In this document: one piece after another, positions 21,891 through 32,627 of the stretch
Numbering within the stretch: the stretch's first letter is position 1
Layout: the number at the start of each line of letters is the position of its first letter
Source: Excoecaria cochinchinensis
Lineage: Eukaryota > Streptophyta > Magnoliopsida > Malpighiales > Euphorbiaceae
Assembly: GCA_947683425.1 (NCBI GenBank)
Contig: CANTUQ010000112.1
Span: forward strand, 12,539,501 to 12,603,500
Direction: 5' to 3'
Length of the DNA stretch: 64,000 bases
Program-made: the position numbers and the translations under genes
Notes under the pieces: generated by a model
The model's input: only the letters and a program-made list of their open reading frames with translations
The model's database searches: none
What the model was told of the DNA's origin: nothing

Positions 21891-22418
21891 TGATAATACC
21901 ATTATCAAACTAGGTTTGAGTTAATCTCAACCCAAGGACCAACAGAGGCCAAAGGCCTAATAGAGAGCAAAGGTGCAGAGCCATAAAGCCCAACGCGTGA
22001 CAACCAAATGCCCAAAGGATCAAAGGCACTAGCGGTGTTGCCTATCCAATCGAACTGATAGGGCATGCCCCCTGTCAGTCAACTGACACACATCAAAGAC
22101 CCACGCCCCCCAGCTGCTCCTTGTCACATCGCCGCTTAACTACTCTGACACCAGAGCAGAGCTACTCCTAGTACTCAAGTGAATTCTCACATCCACTATA
22201 AATACCCCGGGGAACTATAGACCCAAGTAACATGAGAATTCTTGAGACTCTCTCTCATTACTTTCTCTCTCAAAAGCACTACTGACTTAAGCTTCGAAGT
22301 GCTCACGCCTGGTCTGACCAGACACGTCTTATTGCCGAAATAACGTATTATTGATCCGATCAGCTCACGCACAACTGGCATCCGGCCTCACTAGCTTTTA
22401 ATATCCCAGAACCTATCA
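21891..22418 (+). repeat. Intact 3' LTR of the non-autonomous element
   Basis: 528 bp, TGATAATACC to CCTATCA. It contains TATAAATACC at about 22197-22206 and a CT-rich leader-like stretch (GACTCTCTCTCATTACTTTC) about 40-60 bases on, which gives the plus orientation. It is directly preceded by the purine-rich tract at 21877-21890. Confidence 0.75.
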
Positions 22419-22423
22419 TTTAT

Positions 22424-23913
22424 CTCTAAAGTTTAAAATAGAGTTGATCTTTTGAATATCCTAACAAAAATTCTCTTGAGAGATAAGATCTGACACTTTA
22501 AGATCTTCAAGACCCAAATGAACACTAGAGCTAATGGACAAAATATGAGGGAACTGAAATCTGAGAATCAGTGCCAACTCTCCACCGATAACCCCTCCTA
22601 ATAAGATTTTGAGCAGCATAAATACAAAGCCAAACATAGCTTGGATTAGACTCAATGCAGCATAAATACTACTCCAAATATAGCTAGGATTACACTCAAT
22701 CTCTATTTATAAGAAAGAACATGAAAGAAAGTAGTGAGACTTGAAAATCCAAACAATTAAAGAGATTGGAGAAGTCATTAAGTGCCAGGCTTATTTGCCA
22801 ATAAAAGCCAACTTAAACTCATGGCTAGTTCTGAAACCAAGGTCATTAGAACACTTGTTAGCACACCTACGCTTCTAATTAAACCAATGGATATTCTTGT
22901 GCCCTATCCCTTTTAAGCCCTACCAAAAATAGTTAAGCATCTTCTCTAAATATGACATAAATTGGTAGGAAACAAAAAAATACTCAAGCATAATTAGGAA
23001 TCGCCTGAGCAATTGTTTTTAAAAAAACTTCCTTTCCTACTCTAAAATGAAAGGTGTGATTCCATCCTTAGAGACGACGATGAATTTTGTCATTAATGAA
23101 GCTAAAGGCCTTGTTCTTGCTCTTGTCAATAAAGAGTGGGAGACTAAGATAAAAATTAGTATTAGGATTGAACAAGATGGAACTTTATTGGAAATTAATG
23201 CACTGCCCTAAAACCGCTTCATAGTCATTTAAAGCTCCATTGAGAGAAACAACTTCCTCCTCGGTAGCTCTAAAAATGAAGTAACTATAGTCTGCAAAAA
23301 ACATATGGGAGATAGGAAGAGCATGAGGTTCAACTTTACAACCATGAATTTGACCTTGCACTTTTTTTTTTTGGTAAAAGAGAGAATAAACCTTAAGCAC
23401 ATATAATGAACACGAAAGGTGACAACAGGCAGCCTTGGCGAATACCGCGCTAAAAAATAATGGGGCCCATACTATTAAAACCATAGGTCACAAAAAAATT
23501 AACAGAAGAGATACAAATTCATTAAATTGATCCAATTCTAATTAAATCCCATTTTACTCATAATATCATGGACCCATTCAACACAATCATATGCTTTGCT
23601 CATATCAAGTTTAAGAGAAGCAAGACCAAAATTTTCATGATATTTCTTTTTAAGACAATTCATGAATTCAAAAGCCACAAGGATGTTGTCAGTAATTAAT
23701 CTACCAGACATTAAGGCACTTTGAGAATCCGAGATAATAGAAGGAAGCACACTTTTCATTCTGTTGGTAAGCATTTGGGCAACAATTTTGTAAAGAATAT
23801 TGCATAATGAAATTGGGCAAAGATCTGAAATTACCTCTGCTTTCTTCTTTTTGGGAATCAAAATAGTAGTTGTATCATTAGTTAAATTTCATAACAACAC
23901 TCCATAGATCTTG
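22424..23913 (-). pseudogene. LINE reverse transcriptase, partial and decayed
   Basis: Minus-strand frames show ILIPKKKKAEVISDL, PISLCNILYKI, GRLITDNILVAFE and LKLDMSKAYDCVEW, all hallmarks of plant LINE RT. The catalytic FADD box appears as FADYSYF (near 23285-23310), so the second Asp is lost. Breaks occur at about 23538 and 23185, and a smaller deletion is likely near 23880. The frame continues to 22461 with weak LINE similarity before the LTR insertion. The 5' end, endonuclease and ORF1 are absent. Confidence 0.75.
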
Positions 23914-23926
23914 TGTTCAAATTTTA

Positions 23927-24552
23927 CTTAATTTAAAAAAAATAAATTGATGACTTCTTTTTTCTTTTTAATAATTGGAAATCTATTTTGCAAGATGAAA
24001 TAATGAATTCCACTTTCATATTAATAAATGTTCAATATGAAATTAGAAGTAATTTTAAAAAAAAGGAAAAATATGATCTCTCATAAATAGAATTAATGAG
24101 AGACACATTTTCATATTGTCCTTTTTCTGCTACCATGAAAATAATCTCTGGCAAGAGAATTAAATCTCATATGCTACCTTATTTGTCAAAATTTGTTAGA
24201 TATAGGATTCGAAATCAAATTTGTGATGATTCATTTTCACGTCTTTAAAGGGATATTTCAATAATAAATGTCGCTTTTAATATACATGAAGGTCTCGAAT
24301 TTGAGCCCTACTTTTACTTCCCCTTTATATACATTAATAAAAAAAAGGAAACTTGAAGTTTAATTAGTTTCTTGCAATTGTCTAATTATTGGAATTCTTT
24401 TCATTATCAAAAATTCACGTAAACATGGACGTTTTCATAAAAAGGCCCCATCTTTTCGTTTTCAATTGTTTTAACTAAGGTTGTAAAAATTGGACCAGAC
24501 CGGTTGATTTAACTGAATCAACCATGATCCAATCTTTTTTTCAAACTGTTCA
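23927..24552. other. Intergenic sequence, nothing recognised
   Basis: AT-rich. No coding pattern and no element ends are visible on either strand. Confidence 0.4.
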
Positions 24553-24561
24553 TTATTTAAA

Positions 24562-24874
24562 GGGTTAATTACAAATTTAAGCCTGAACTATAGGGTGTTT
24601 TTCAATATTTGTACAATATTTTGGAAACTTACAATTTCGGTCCCCATCTTTCAGTTCTTTACAATTGAGGGACTTCAACAACAAATCCATTAAATGCTAC
24701 TAGAAAAGGTAGGACCCACAACTAAGCTGAAAACAGTAAATCTGTTAGAATTTAGAGAATTTATGGACGGAGTCCCTCAATTGAAGTTAACTGAAAGATA
24801 AGAACCAAAATTGTAAGTTTTCAAAGTATGGTTCAAATATTAAAAAATGCCCTATTGTTCATTGTAATTAACCC
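24562..24874. mobile_element. Mutator-type MITE with 9-bp target duplication
   Basis: Long inverted ends: GGGTTAATTACAA at 24562 and its complement TTGTAATTAACCC ending at 24874. Similarity continues inward (ATAGGG, TTTTCAATATTTG, AAACTTACAATTT, CTTTCAGTT, CAATTGAGGGACT). TTATTTAAA at 24553-24561 is repeated exactly at 24875-24883. The 9-bp duplication and long inverted repeats fit a Mutator-like non-autonomous element; it is 313 bp with no coding capacity. Confidence 0.85.
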
Positions 24875-24883
24875 TTATTTAAA

Positions 24884-25129
24884 ACTAGAAAAAAAATTGC
24901 ACTTCAAATTGCTCAAACATGAGACCTTTAACACGTTATTGTGAGATTTTACGAATTGAACCATTCAACCTTTTTTTAACCTATTTTTTTGTAAAATATA
25001 TATATATAATTTTTATTTAAAAATACACCCCTAATTAACATAATATATCCTACCTTATCAGTTGTTCATCTTCCTAATAAGATGGAAAGTTTTCAAAACA
25101 CAAAGTTTTCTTGTTCAAGCAGTCCAAGT
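24884..25129. other. Intergenic sequence, nothing recognised
   Basis: AT-rich, with a short TA run at about 25000-25015. No gene or element ends seen. Confidence 0.35.
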
Positions 25130-25925
25130 GCTTTTTTTTTCCAAAATGTGGATTATTCTTCAGATGTACCCCTTCAGGTTTACATAAACCCTTAAATAAC
25201 AAATGAGGAACAACAAAATAATTCACTACCAACTTCACCATCGTTTTATCCAATAATTGAAAATATTATTGATGAATTAAATGTCATTAAAAAGAATTTG
25301 AAGTTGATAAAAAATTCTCGCATGAATATTTTTATGCATCTCAAAATTCAGACAAAGGAATTTGGCTCTTTAAAAATTTTCTGGATAAAAGAGAAGAAAT
25401 TCAAAAAGAGTTTTATAACTTCGTCTTCAAAAATAAAGGTCACATTTTATTTTTTGACTAGTTTGAATTTATGCATCTTAAAACAAAATTTCATATCCAT
25501 TTAAAATGAACTCAAAATCTATAAATCATATAATAACTAGAAATAAGGTATCAAAATGGAAAATGTTGGATTGGTAGGAAAATTCAATCAGAACACCTGC
25601 CATGAAGACAAATCAAAATAGCACATCCAGAACAAACATTTGATGCTGCTCCTTACAAAATTTCAAGTGATAATACAAACAAGGATATTAAAAACATCCT
25701 TCAACAAAACAATTTTACAAACACTCATCTTAGTACGATTGCCAAACAGTTAATTAGGATTGAGAAAAATAAAAAAAAAAACTATTATTGTTGAGATAAC
25801 AAATTCAAAACTGAAAAGTCCCGTTTTCAAGCTTTTTCAAATTTTAAAACAAAGTCATCCTCTTGCAAACATATGGACTCGGTCCATACCTTATAATTTT
25901 AATTTAATTTTCAAATATAGGCTTA
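25130..25925 (+). pseudogene. Endogenous pararetrovirus fragment, capsid-region-like
   Basis: Plus-strand frames, switching by frameshift, contain FLDKREEIQKEFYNFV and, further on, a KDIKNILQQNNFTNTHL segment followed by a KQLIRIEKN helix. This resembles the capsid-proximal part of polyproteins of endogenous plant pararetroviruses (Caulimoviridae). The reading is broken by stops and at least two frame changes. It ends near a TA microsatellite. Support comes mainly from the RT/RNase H fragment of the same type just to the right. It is an old, non-functional genomic copy. Confidence 0.4.
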
Positions 25926-25950
25926 GTCCACAAGGTTGTAAAAGGCCCAG

Positions 25951-25974
25951 CCTATATATATATATATATATATA
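25951..25974. repeat. TA microsatellite
   Basis: About 12 TA units at the junction between two opposed pararetroviral fragments. Endogenous pararetroviruses are often reported next to TA-rich simple repeats. Confidence 0.8.
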
Positions 25975-25989
25975 AGTCAAAAAAGGAAA

Positions 25990-26500
25990 CAATAGAGACA
26001 TTATTATCTGTTGGCCACTCTTCCACCTTCCAAACAACATTTTCAGAATCATATGAAGCAACAGGATTTTGACATATGAAGACCTAGCTTTACACCTCAT
26101 CCAATCACTTAACCTGGCCAAAAGGCTCCCGTAATTGATGGAATACTGACTATAAAAAGACCCTTCCTTCTATTGTAGAGGCGGAGACTTTTTGGAGAGA
26201 ATTCCTAGTCTTTAAAACTATCAAGCACATTTAGGTAATTGAAAATACTAAAGATTGCTTGCCATCTGGCAAAAATCTAATTTGAAGCGATATTTAGAAC
26301 ATCTTTTTGTAAAACTTCTTGTGCTGATTTACAATCAATGTGAAGTAAAAACTTTTGATTGAGTAAATCGCTTTGAAATTTTGTATTGCAAATGACAATT
26401 GAAAGAATTTTCTTTTTAATGTTAGAATAAATCTTTTAACAATAATTCCAATGTACAGATGTGAACTGGATAATGCACTCCCTCCCATTCACATTGTGTT
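25990..26500 (-). pseudogene. Endogenous pararetrovirus RT/RNase H fragment
   Basis: The minus strand reads QKFLLHIDCKSAQEVLQKD, then an IFARWQAIFSIF segment, the C-terminal RNase H region of plant pararetrovirus polyproteins (Caulimoviridae). Stops and frameshifts break it, and only this C-terminal part is kept. It is opposite in orientation to the fragment at 25130-25925, so the pair is a rearranged remnant and cannot be expressed as a genome. TA microsatellites lie on both sides. Confidence 0.65.
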
Positions 26501-26567
26501 TTAATATGCCCCTATATCCTAAGTCAGACACATATGCTTCTACAATTATATATAAACATTTATAAAC

Positions 26568-26590
26568 ATATATATATATATATATATATG
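26568..26590. repeat. TA microsatellite
   Basis: About 11 TA units to the right of the pararetroviral RNase H fragment. Confidence 0.75.
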
Positions 26591-26641
26591 ATGTCTCTAA
26601 GTTTATATTTGATTATTAATATGATTTTTGAATGTACTCTT

Positions 26642-27329
26642 TAGGGGTGGGCAAAAACCGAACCGACCCGAATAACCCGAACCGAAATATAAATTCGGGT
26701 AGGGTTATTCGGATAATTCGGTTCGGTTCGGGTGTGAGGATTTGTAAAATTTCGGGTTCGGGTCGGGTCGGGTGAAAATCAATATAAAACCGAATAACCC
26801 GAACCGAATTTATTGTAATATTTGGATTATTAATTGTTATACTATTTGGGTTATTAATTTGTTGTAATATTTGAACATTTTAAGATGGTGAACATATTAA
26901 TTAGGTATTTTTTTATATTATATGGTTACTATATTATATGTTAATTAGGTAGTTATATGTTAATTAGGTATTTAATTATGTATTTTTCATATTATATGTT
27001 AATTAATTAGGTAGTTATATGTTAATTAGGTATTTAATTATGTATTTTTCATGATATATGGTGACTATATATTAATTAGATATTTAATATGTTAATTATG
27101 TATTTAATAGTTTTCATAATATTGTTTAATTAGGTTTAATTAAAAAAATAAAATAAAATTCAGGTAATTAGGGTTATTCGGTTCGGGGCCCCAAATATTT
27201 CGGGTTATTCGGTTCGGGACCCTATAAAAAGTCAGGGTCGGTTCGGGTGTTAAATTTCTTACAAATTCGGGTTTCGGGTTATTCGGGTTCGGGTCGGGTT
27301 GACCTGAACCCGACAGATGCCCACCCCTA
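26642..27329. mobile_element. hAT-type MITE with 8-bp target duplication
   Basis: Left end TAGGGGTGGGCAAAAACCG; right end, complemented, TAGGGGTGGGCATCTGTCGG. GTACTCTT at 26634-26641 is repeated exactly at 27330-27337. Both ends are full of ACCCGAACCG and CGGGTTCGGG motifs. It is 688 bp with no coding capacity; the middle carries TTAATTAGGTA-type repeats (about 26890-27090). It is related to the MITEs at 4098 and 6767 but distinct from them. Confidence 0.88.
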
Positions 27330-27425
27330 GTACTCTTATGTTTTCTATATAATATATGTAAGAAAAGGCAAAAAAATTGAATGCTTTTTTATTAATTATT
27401 ATGAATATTATTATGATGAATATTA

Positions 27426-27836
27426 CTCTATTCGTCCCACCAAAATAGGCTTACTTTCCATTTTAATTTATTCTAACATATAGTTTTTTTCCCTTTCCTT
27501 TTTAGATATAGTTAACATATGAATTGTCTGATATGCACTTATTCAAATTGCCTTGTAATCAACAAATTTATTAAATGTTTTTCTATTTCCTATTTTTATT
27601 TATTAAAATATCTTAAAACTATGTAAATTATACTGACATCTTTTTTTATTCTCACAACTTTTCAAATAAAAGAAACAATTATCTTGTTTATGTAATATAC
27701 ATTAACGAAAAATTACATATTAATTAAGGGTATATTATAAAAGACATTAGCAAAATTTTGTCTTTAAGATAAACCAACTAATTTTCTTAATCTATGTCCA
27801 AAAAAGAACAAACTTATATTTGCGGGACGGAAGGAG
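27426..27836. mobile_element. Stowaway-like (Tc1/mariner) MITE
   Basis: The left end CTCTATTCGTCCCACCAAAA and the complement of the right end, CTCCTTCCGTCCCGCAAATA, are the familiar CTCCCTCCGTCCC-type Stowaway termini, flanked by TA on both sides (27424-27425 and 27837-27838). 411 bp, AT-rich, non-coding. Confidence 0.75.
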
Positions 27837-28212
27837 TAGTATTTTGAACATGTTATTATGGAAATTATTATTTAAAATATGTTTGAATAATATTAATAAT
27901 TTTTTTAACCCCGATTCGATCCCAGATTAACTAGATTAAAACTTTGATTCTTGATATTCTATCTTCTCCGATTTTATATCTAGTCCGGATATGACAATCT
28001 CGATTTAACATATTCTTATCATGTTAAGTGGAGCATTACTTTTTTATCAAGTATCAGTAGGTATGAACTAATTACTTATAATTTGTTCGTTACTCTAATT
28101 AAAGAGGATGGTAATTATGGTATTATCATTTCTAAGTTGAAATGTACATATACTCTCACACGTATACATTTATTCAATAATATTCTACATGTAATGAAGA
28201 TTTAAAGGGATT
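27837..28212. other. Intergenic sequence, nothing recognised
   Basis: AT-rich spacer between the Stowaway MITE and the copia LTR. Confidence 0.35.
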
Positions 28213-30225
28213 CGTATTAGGAGTATGCCCTAGAGCCCATGTAAATTAGGAATCAATTTCATGTATATAAACTAATTATCATTTATAAGTAAGCATCATT
28301 CATTTATTAATGCTATGTTTTGATTACATTTTGTTTGATTTAGTATCTTAAATTAATAAATGAAGTCCTTGGTATTATAAATATAATGCAATGGCAATCA
28401 TGAAAGAGTTCATGGTGTAAGATGCCTATTGCATGTAAATGTGTTAATATCTAAATATCTTTCATCACAGTATTAATAAGATAGGACATTGTTAATATGG
28501 ATAGACTAGCACATATTATACTTTTTGAAATGTTCAAGTTGTGGTTTCATAGTTATGATCATAGAAATTATCAAAGCTAACATATGGATGCTTGTTTAAA
28601 AAAATAAGTACATTGGAGACCAGCCAAGAGAATCCTCACATGGATATTAAATCTATATCAGTGAGGAATCTCTTCATAGCAGTAGTGTAAGTATCCTTCG
28701 ACTTGAAATCACCAAAGTTATATTAAGTAGTTAGTGGTATGCATTAACTCTATAATTGCTTACCTCCATCAAAGGGTGAACATAGTTAGGAGATTGGATA
28801 TATCATGACCTATATGAAGATAATTTAGTGATCAATAAAGGATTCACTATCCTAAATTTATTAAGAAATTATCTCACATGTTTTATAATACCCTTGTCTA
28901 GAGAATCTCTGGCCAAAGTGGAACTCCAAAGTGGATGAGATCCATAAGGGGCATATTGAGAAAAAAGGTTAAATTATTAGAAAAACTATGTTTAGGTTTA
29001 TATGAGTTGACATTATCCATACTCAAAACCTAAATGAGATAAAGTAAGGTGAAAGGAGTAATTGCATGGTAACTATTCTATGTAAAGGTACAATAAAAAC
29101 CACTTGACTGTTTTGTCACTTGAGTAGTTATGATGCTTAGCTAGAAGTCTCTCATTATTTGTACATGTGCATATAGATAAATATTAATTAGAGAATTAAT
29201 ATAATGATTTAAAGAGTTTAAATCATGCAATTATGTTTATACTGCTAAGTGGACTAGAAAATCCAATAGATCACGCACCTATAGAAAAAATGTATTAAAA
29301 TGAAATTATTAATAATATATAATATTCTTATAGAATGAAATAAGAAAGTTAGAATTAATTAGTTAAAGAGTTTAATTAATTATACATTCTCAGAATATTC
29401 AGTAGAAGGGTCACAACAGCTTTTGCGCATGGTCTATAAAAATGGACTAAACCGGTCCATTTTGATCTGAAATTAAATATTGTTGGATTATAAATATTAT
29501 AGAGTTGAAATAATATTTTTTAATTACTTAGATAATTAATTTAAACCTTAAGGTAAAAGTCATCTGCGCAGAAGCTAGATACAAGAGCTTAATGGCCTAA
29601 TTTTTGGGCCAAGTTTAAATTAAATATATGCCATAATAGTCATGGACCTAACATATTTAATTTGACTGAATTTGAAATTGATTTGTGTAATTAAATCTAA
29701 GTTCGTGTACAAAAGGCCAGTGAAAAGGCCTCTACATATGTCCTTTTTCGAAATGAGCTAGACTGGATTTAATTGGGGCCCAAATTAATTAATAATTATA
29801 ACATCCCATTTAAATTAATTCTCCAAAATTTTAAAGACTCCTAAACCTATCAGACTTAGTCTTTTAACCTAGGGTATAAAAGCATAAGTTTGGTGGGATT
29901 GGGAGAGATTTTTTCTCTGTTTCTTTGTTTCTCTCTTGGCCAAATTCTTCCTTTAGCCACATAAGAATTTTGGCTGCTGCCTGTCCAAGATTGATTTCAT
30001 TTTTTTACTCTTCTCTGGTGTGGATCATGCTTTGAAGGTATTTTTCTTTGGATACTATGGTTTAAGACAACACAATGCTAAGTAATCAACTGTTTAACAA
30101 CCCTCAAGGTGAAATTTAAAATTCCTCAGTTAAGTTCTTGTAATTTAATGGAAAAATCTTTAGAATTATGGTTAAAATTTTAAAAATTCCACCTTGTATG
30201 AGATGCATATAACCATTAAAGTCCA
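28213..30225 (+). repeat. Copia 5' LTR
   Basis: Begins near 28213 with GTATTAGGAGTATGCCCTAG, close to the TGTTAGGAATATGCCCTAG opening of many plant copia LTRs (the first T of TG appears changed to C). It ends about 30225, just before the primer-binding site. There is no second LTR in the window to fix the exact ends. Confidence 0.6.
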
Positions 30226-30228
30226 ATA

Positions 30229-30241
30229 TGATATCAGAGCC
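30229..30241 (+). other. Copia primer-binding site
   Basis: TGATATCAGAGCC matches TGGTATCAGAGCC, the complement of initiator-Met tRNA used by most plant copia elements, with a single G-to-A change. Confidence 0.75.
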
Positions 30242-32081
30242 TCGATTTTGCTGTAAATTTATAAGTTTGATTTTATTCACGGAATACCTAGAGAATTCGG
30301 CTGTGAGTTATTTTATTTTTCATGAATTTTAAAATTTTGATTTTCATGTTTATAAATGTTAGATTAAGAAATATTGATTTTTGCAGTTGTGTGATTAAAA
30401 TAATAAAAAAATGGAAAACCAAAAACAAGCTCCAAAGAAAAATTCTCTACTCAAAGATTCTTCTGTAAGTGGTTGTTCTATTTTTTATTCAATTTTGATC
30501 CATGTAAAAATTACTTTGATGATAATTTATGTTTTTAATATGTGATATTAAGCCGTAGGATCAAATAAAATAAAATTTAGTTAACTTTTGCATGAAAACT
30601 AATTTAACCGAAAAGTTCAGTAAATAGTGTTCTTCCCATGTTCTTGATATGTTCATATGAAAAATGAGATTTGATCTTAAAATTATGATACATAAGATTT
30701 ATTAAAGTGTTTTGAATTAATTTAATGAATTAAAATGGGTCCTCAATCAATTGGATTGGAATTAGTTAGCTAAAACTGATTAATGGACTTAATTGAGTCT
30801 ACGAGTTTGATTTAAGTATGCATATGACATGGTGGGACTGAGGAACTAATTTAAATTAAAATTATAGACTTTAATTAAATTTATTAATTGATTTTATGGG
30901 CTGGAGTGGACTTGATACACATTTGGCCCATTCCCAAAGACCAAATGGCCTATATGCACAAAATTAGTTGATTTGTGAACACAAGGTTAAGGTTCATGTT
31001 GTGGACTTGGGCCCACTCATAAATTTGGATCCAAATTGAGTTTTAATTATTTTAATATGATTAATTAATTAAAAAATCAATTTAATAATAAATGGAATTA
31101 ATAAGTAAGACAAGAACACATGCATGTGATTCCCGAAGCCTAAATGGCCCATATGCATAAAACTAGTTTATGTGTGAACACAAGGTTAGGGTTTATGTTG
31201 TGGACTTGGCTCTACCCATAAATTTGGATCCAAATTGAGTTTTAATTATTTTAATATGATTAATTAATCAAAAATTGAAATTGATAATTAAGACAAGAAC
31301 ACATGCAAGCAAAAAGTTTCCTAAAATGGATAGTTTCTAAAATGGAAATAGTTTCCTAAATTGGATAATTTTCAAATTTAATCACACTAAAGCAATAACT
31401 CATAACATGTTTCAAGAGTTGAAAAAAGTTAGGTATACCAACGTATCACTTTATTTTTATGCATTAGAATTGCATATAAGGGTGAATGTTTGACATGATG
31501 GATAGTTATAGACTAAGATCCAATGTGATTAAGCATATGCATGTTTCAGCCCATGAGGACTTTCATGTCTCGGCCAATGTCTTTTGCTTTGTATTATTTC
31601 TACTTGTAATATGTAATTAGATTACATATAATAGAATTAGACAAAAAGACCACAAGCAAGGAGCAAGATGGGTGGGATGCAGATTTAAGAAGAAGAAAAT
31701 AAGATTAGTATTTTCTTTTATGTTATCATACATTCTATCTAGTTTTGACCTTTTGATCTCCCTTTTGGCTTGGGGAGATCAATATAGAAAAGTTCATAAA
31801 TATACCATATATATTTTTTTTTGCTTAATATTTGTGCCGTAGATATAGGATGCATACCAATATATGCCAACCATGTATGATGAGACTCAATTAACAAAAT
31901 TTCTCAAATTAATACTAAGGTATATAAGCCTTCCATTAATTGGATCAGAACTAGAGTTCTTTATAGTATGAGTTATTGACCAAAATCAAGCCCACATAAT
32001 GTAGAATATGTTTGAATCCAATTAATGGGTCATCTTAGCTAGCCCATTAGCTTGTTGACCAAAGTTAAAACTAACGGATCT
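30242..32081 (+). other. Copia untranslated leader, left part
   Basis: AT-rich leader without a long frame. A short ATG frame at about 30411-30464 (MENQKQAPKKNSLLKDSS) ends at a GTAAGTGG splice-donor-like site. No other coding is visible up to the CACTA insertion. A 199-bp duplication lies at 30943-31309. The leader continues at 34953-35244 after the CACTA element. Confidence 0.45.
30943..31309. repeat. 199-bp tandem duplication in the copia leader
   Basis: AAATGGCC(T/C)ATATGCA begins at 30943 and again at 31142. Both copies continue with GTGAACACAAGGTTA, TGTTGTGGACTTGG and TTTGGATCCAAATTGAG, and each ends with AAGACAAGAACACATGCA. Confidence 0.85.
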
Positions 32082-32339
32082 AGACACTACAAGAAAATTA
32101 ATTTTTAACTACCAAAATTTAACAAAGAGATGAAAATCCGGTCGTTAAAATATATAAGTAGAGAAGGGAAATTAATCTAGTCGTTAGTTCTTAAATTTTA
32201 TTGCTATATAACGAAGAGTTTAAATTCGGTCTTTGAAACACTGAAATCCGATCATTATTGCCCTAGAAATATTGGCGGGACTTTAAGATGGTTTACCTCC
32301 AAAGTAATTCTCCATTATTTGATAAAAATAAAACACAAA

Positions 32340-32627
32340 ATTGTGATACCCACACAAAAAACAACAAAAAATCGCAAACCCAGAAGATGAAGAAATAGCA
32401 AAAACATCCAAACCCTTTTCTGTCTGCAAAAAATGCAAACCCTTTTCTATCTTCCAAACCTAAACTAAACTAAACCTAATAGAAATGGCAATAGTAGAAG
32501 CCTAGATTGCTCTTGACCTCACTTGGTTTATGTCATAGTTGCTTCAATTTTCTTGGTTTTGCAATATCCAGATTTAATTTTTTCTGGTTCAATCGGTCTA
32601 GGGTGCTGTGCAATCGGAGATTACAGG
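32340..32627 (+). other. Candidate non-coding leader exon of CACTA E
   Basis: Transcript-like region after the left subterminal repeats, with a good splice donor at about 32627 (GATTACAG/GTGAGA). No extended frame. If transcription starts here, splicing to the acceptor at 34020 would produce an mRNA with the coding exon at 34021-34445. Confidence 0.3.

Larger units (their letters stand above)
19024..22418 (+). mobile_element. Non-autonomous LTR retrotransposon, 3.4 kb (TSD TTTAT)
   Basis: Starts TGATAATACCATTATCA and ends CCTATCA, with TTTAT at 19019-19023 repeated at 22419-22423. A polypurine tract AGAGGGGACTAA directly precedes the right LTR. The right LTR is 528 bp; the left copy matches only its first ~338 bp, so the rest of the 5' LTR and the primer-binding site have been lost. 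The interior has a ~60-bp tandem repeat and an antisense coding remnant, but no protease, RT or integrase. It resembles LARD/TR-GAG-type dependent elements; the family is unknown. It interrupts the LINE between its RT and zf-RVT parts. Confidence 0.75.
12602..23926 (-). mobile_element. LINE (L1-type), 5'-truncated, minus strand, 13-bp TSD
   Basis: TGTTCAAATTTTA at 12602-12614 is repeated exactly at 23914-23926. On the minus strand the element reads from 23913 (5' truncation, inside the region before the RT palm) to a poly(A) tail, seen as a T-run at about 12615-12623. In order it keeps part of the reverse transcriptase, the Cys/His zf-RVT-like region and a C-terminal RNase H. All coding is broken. 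Two insertions split it: a CACTA element (13100-18410) and an LTR element (19024-22418). Without them and their duplications the LINE is about 2.6 kb. It landed 360 bases past the tetraspanin stop. Confidence 0.85.
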
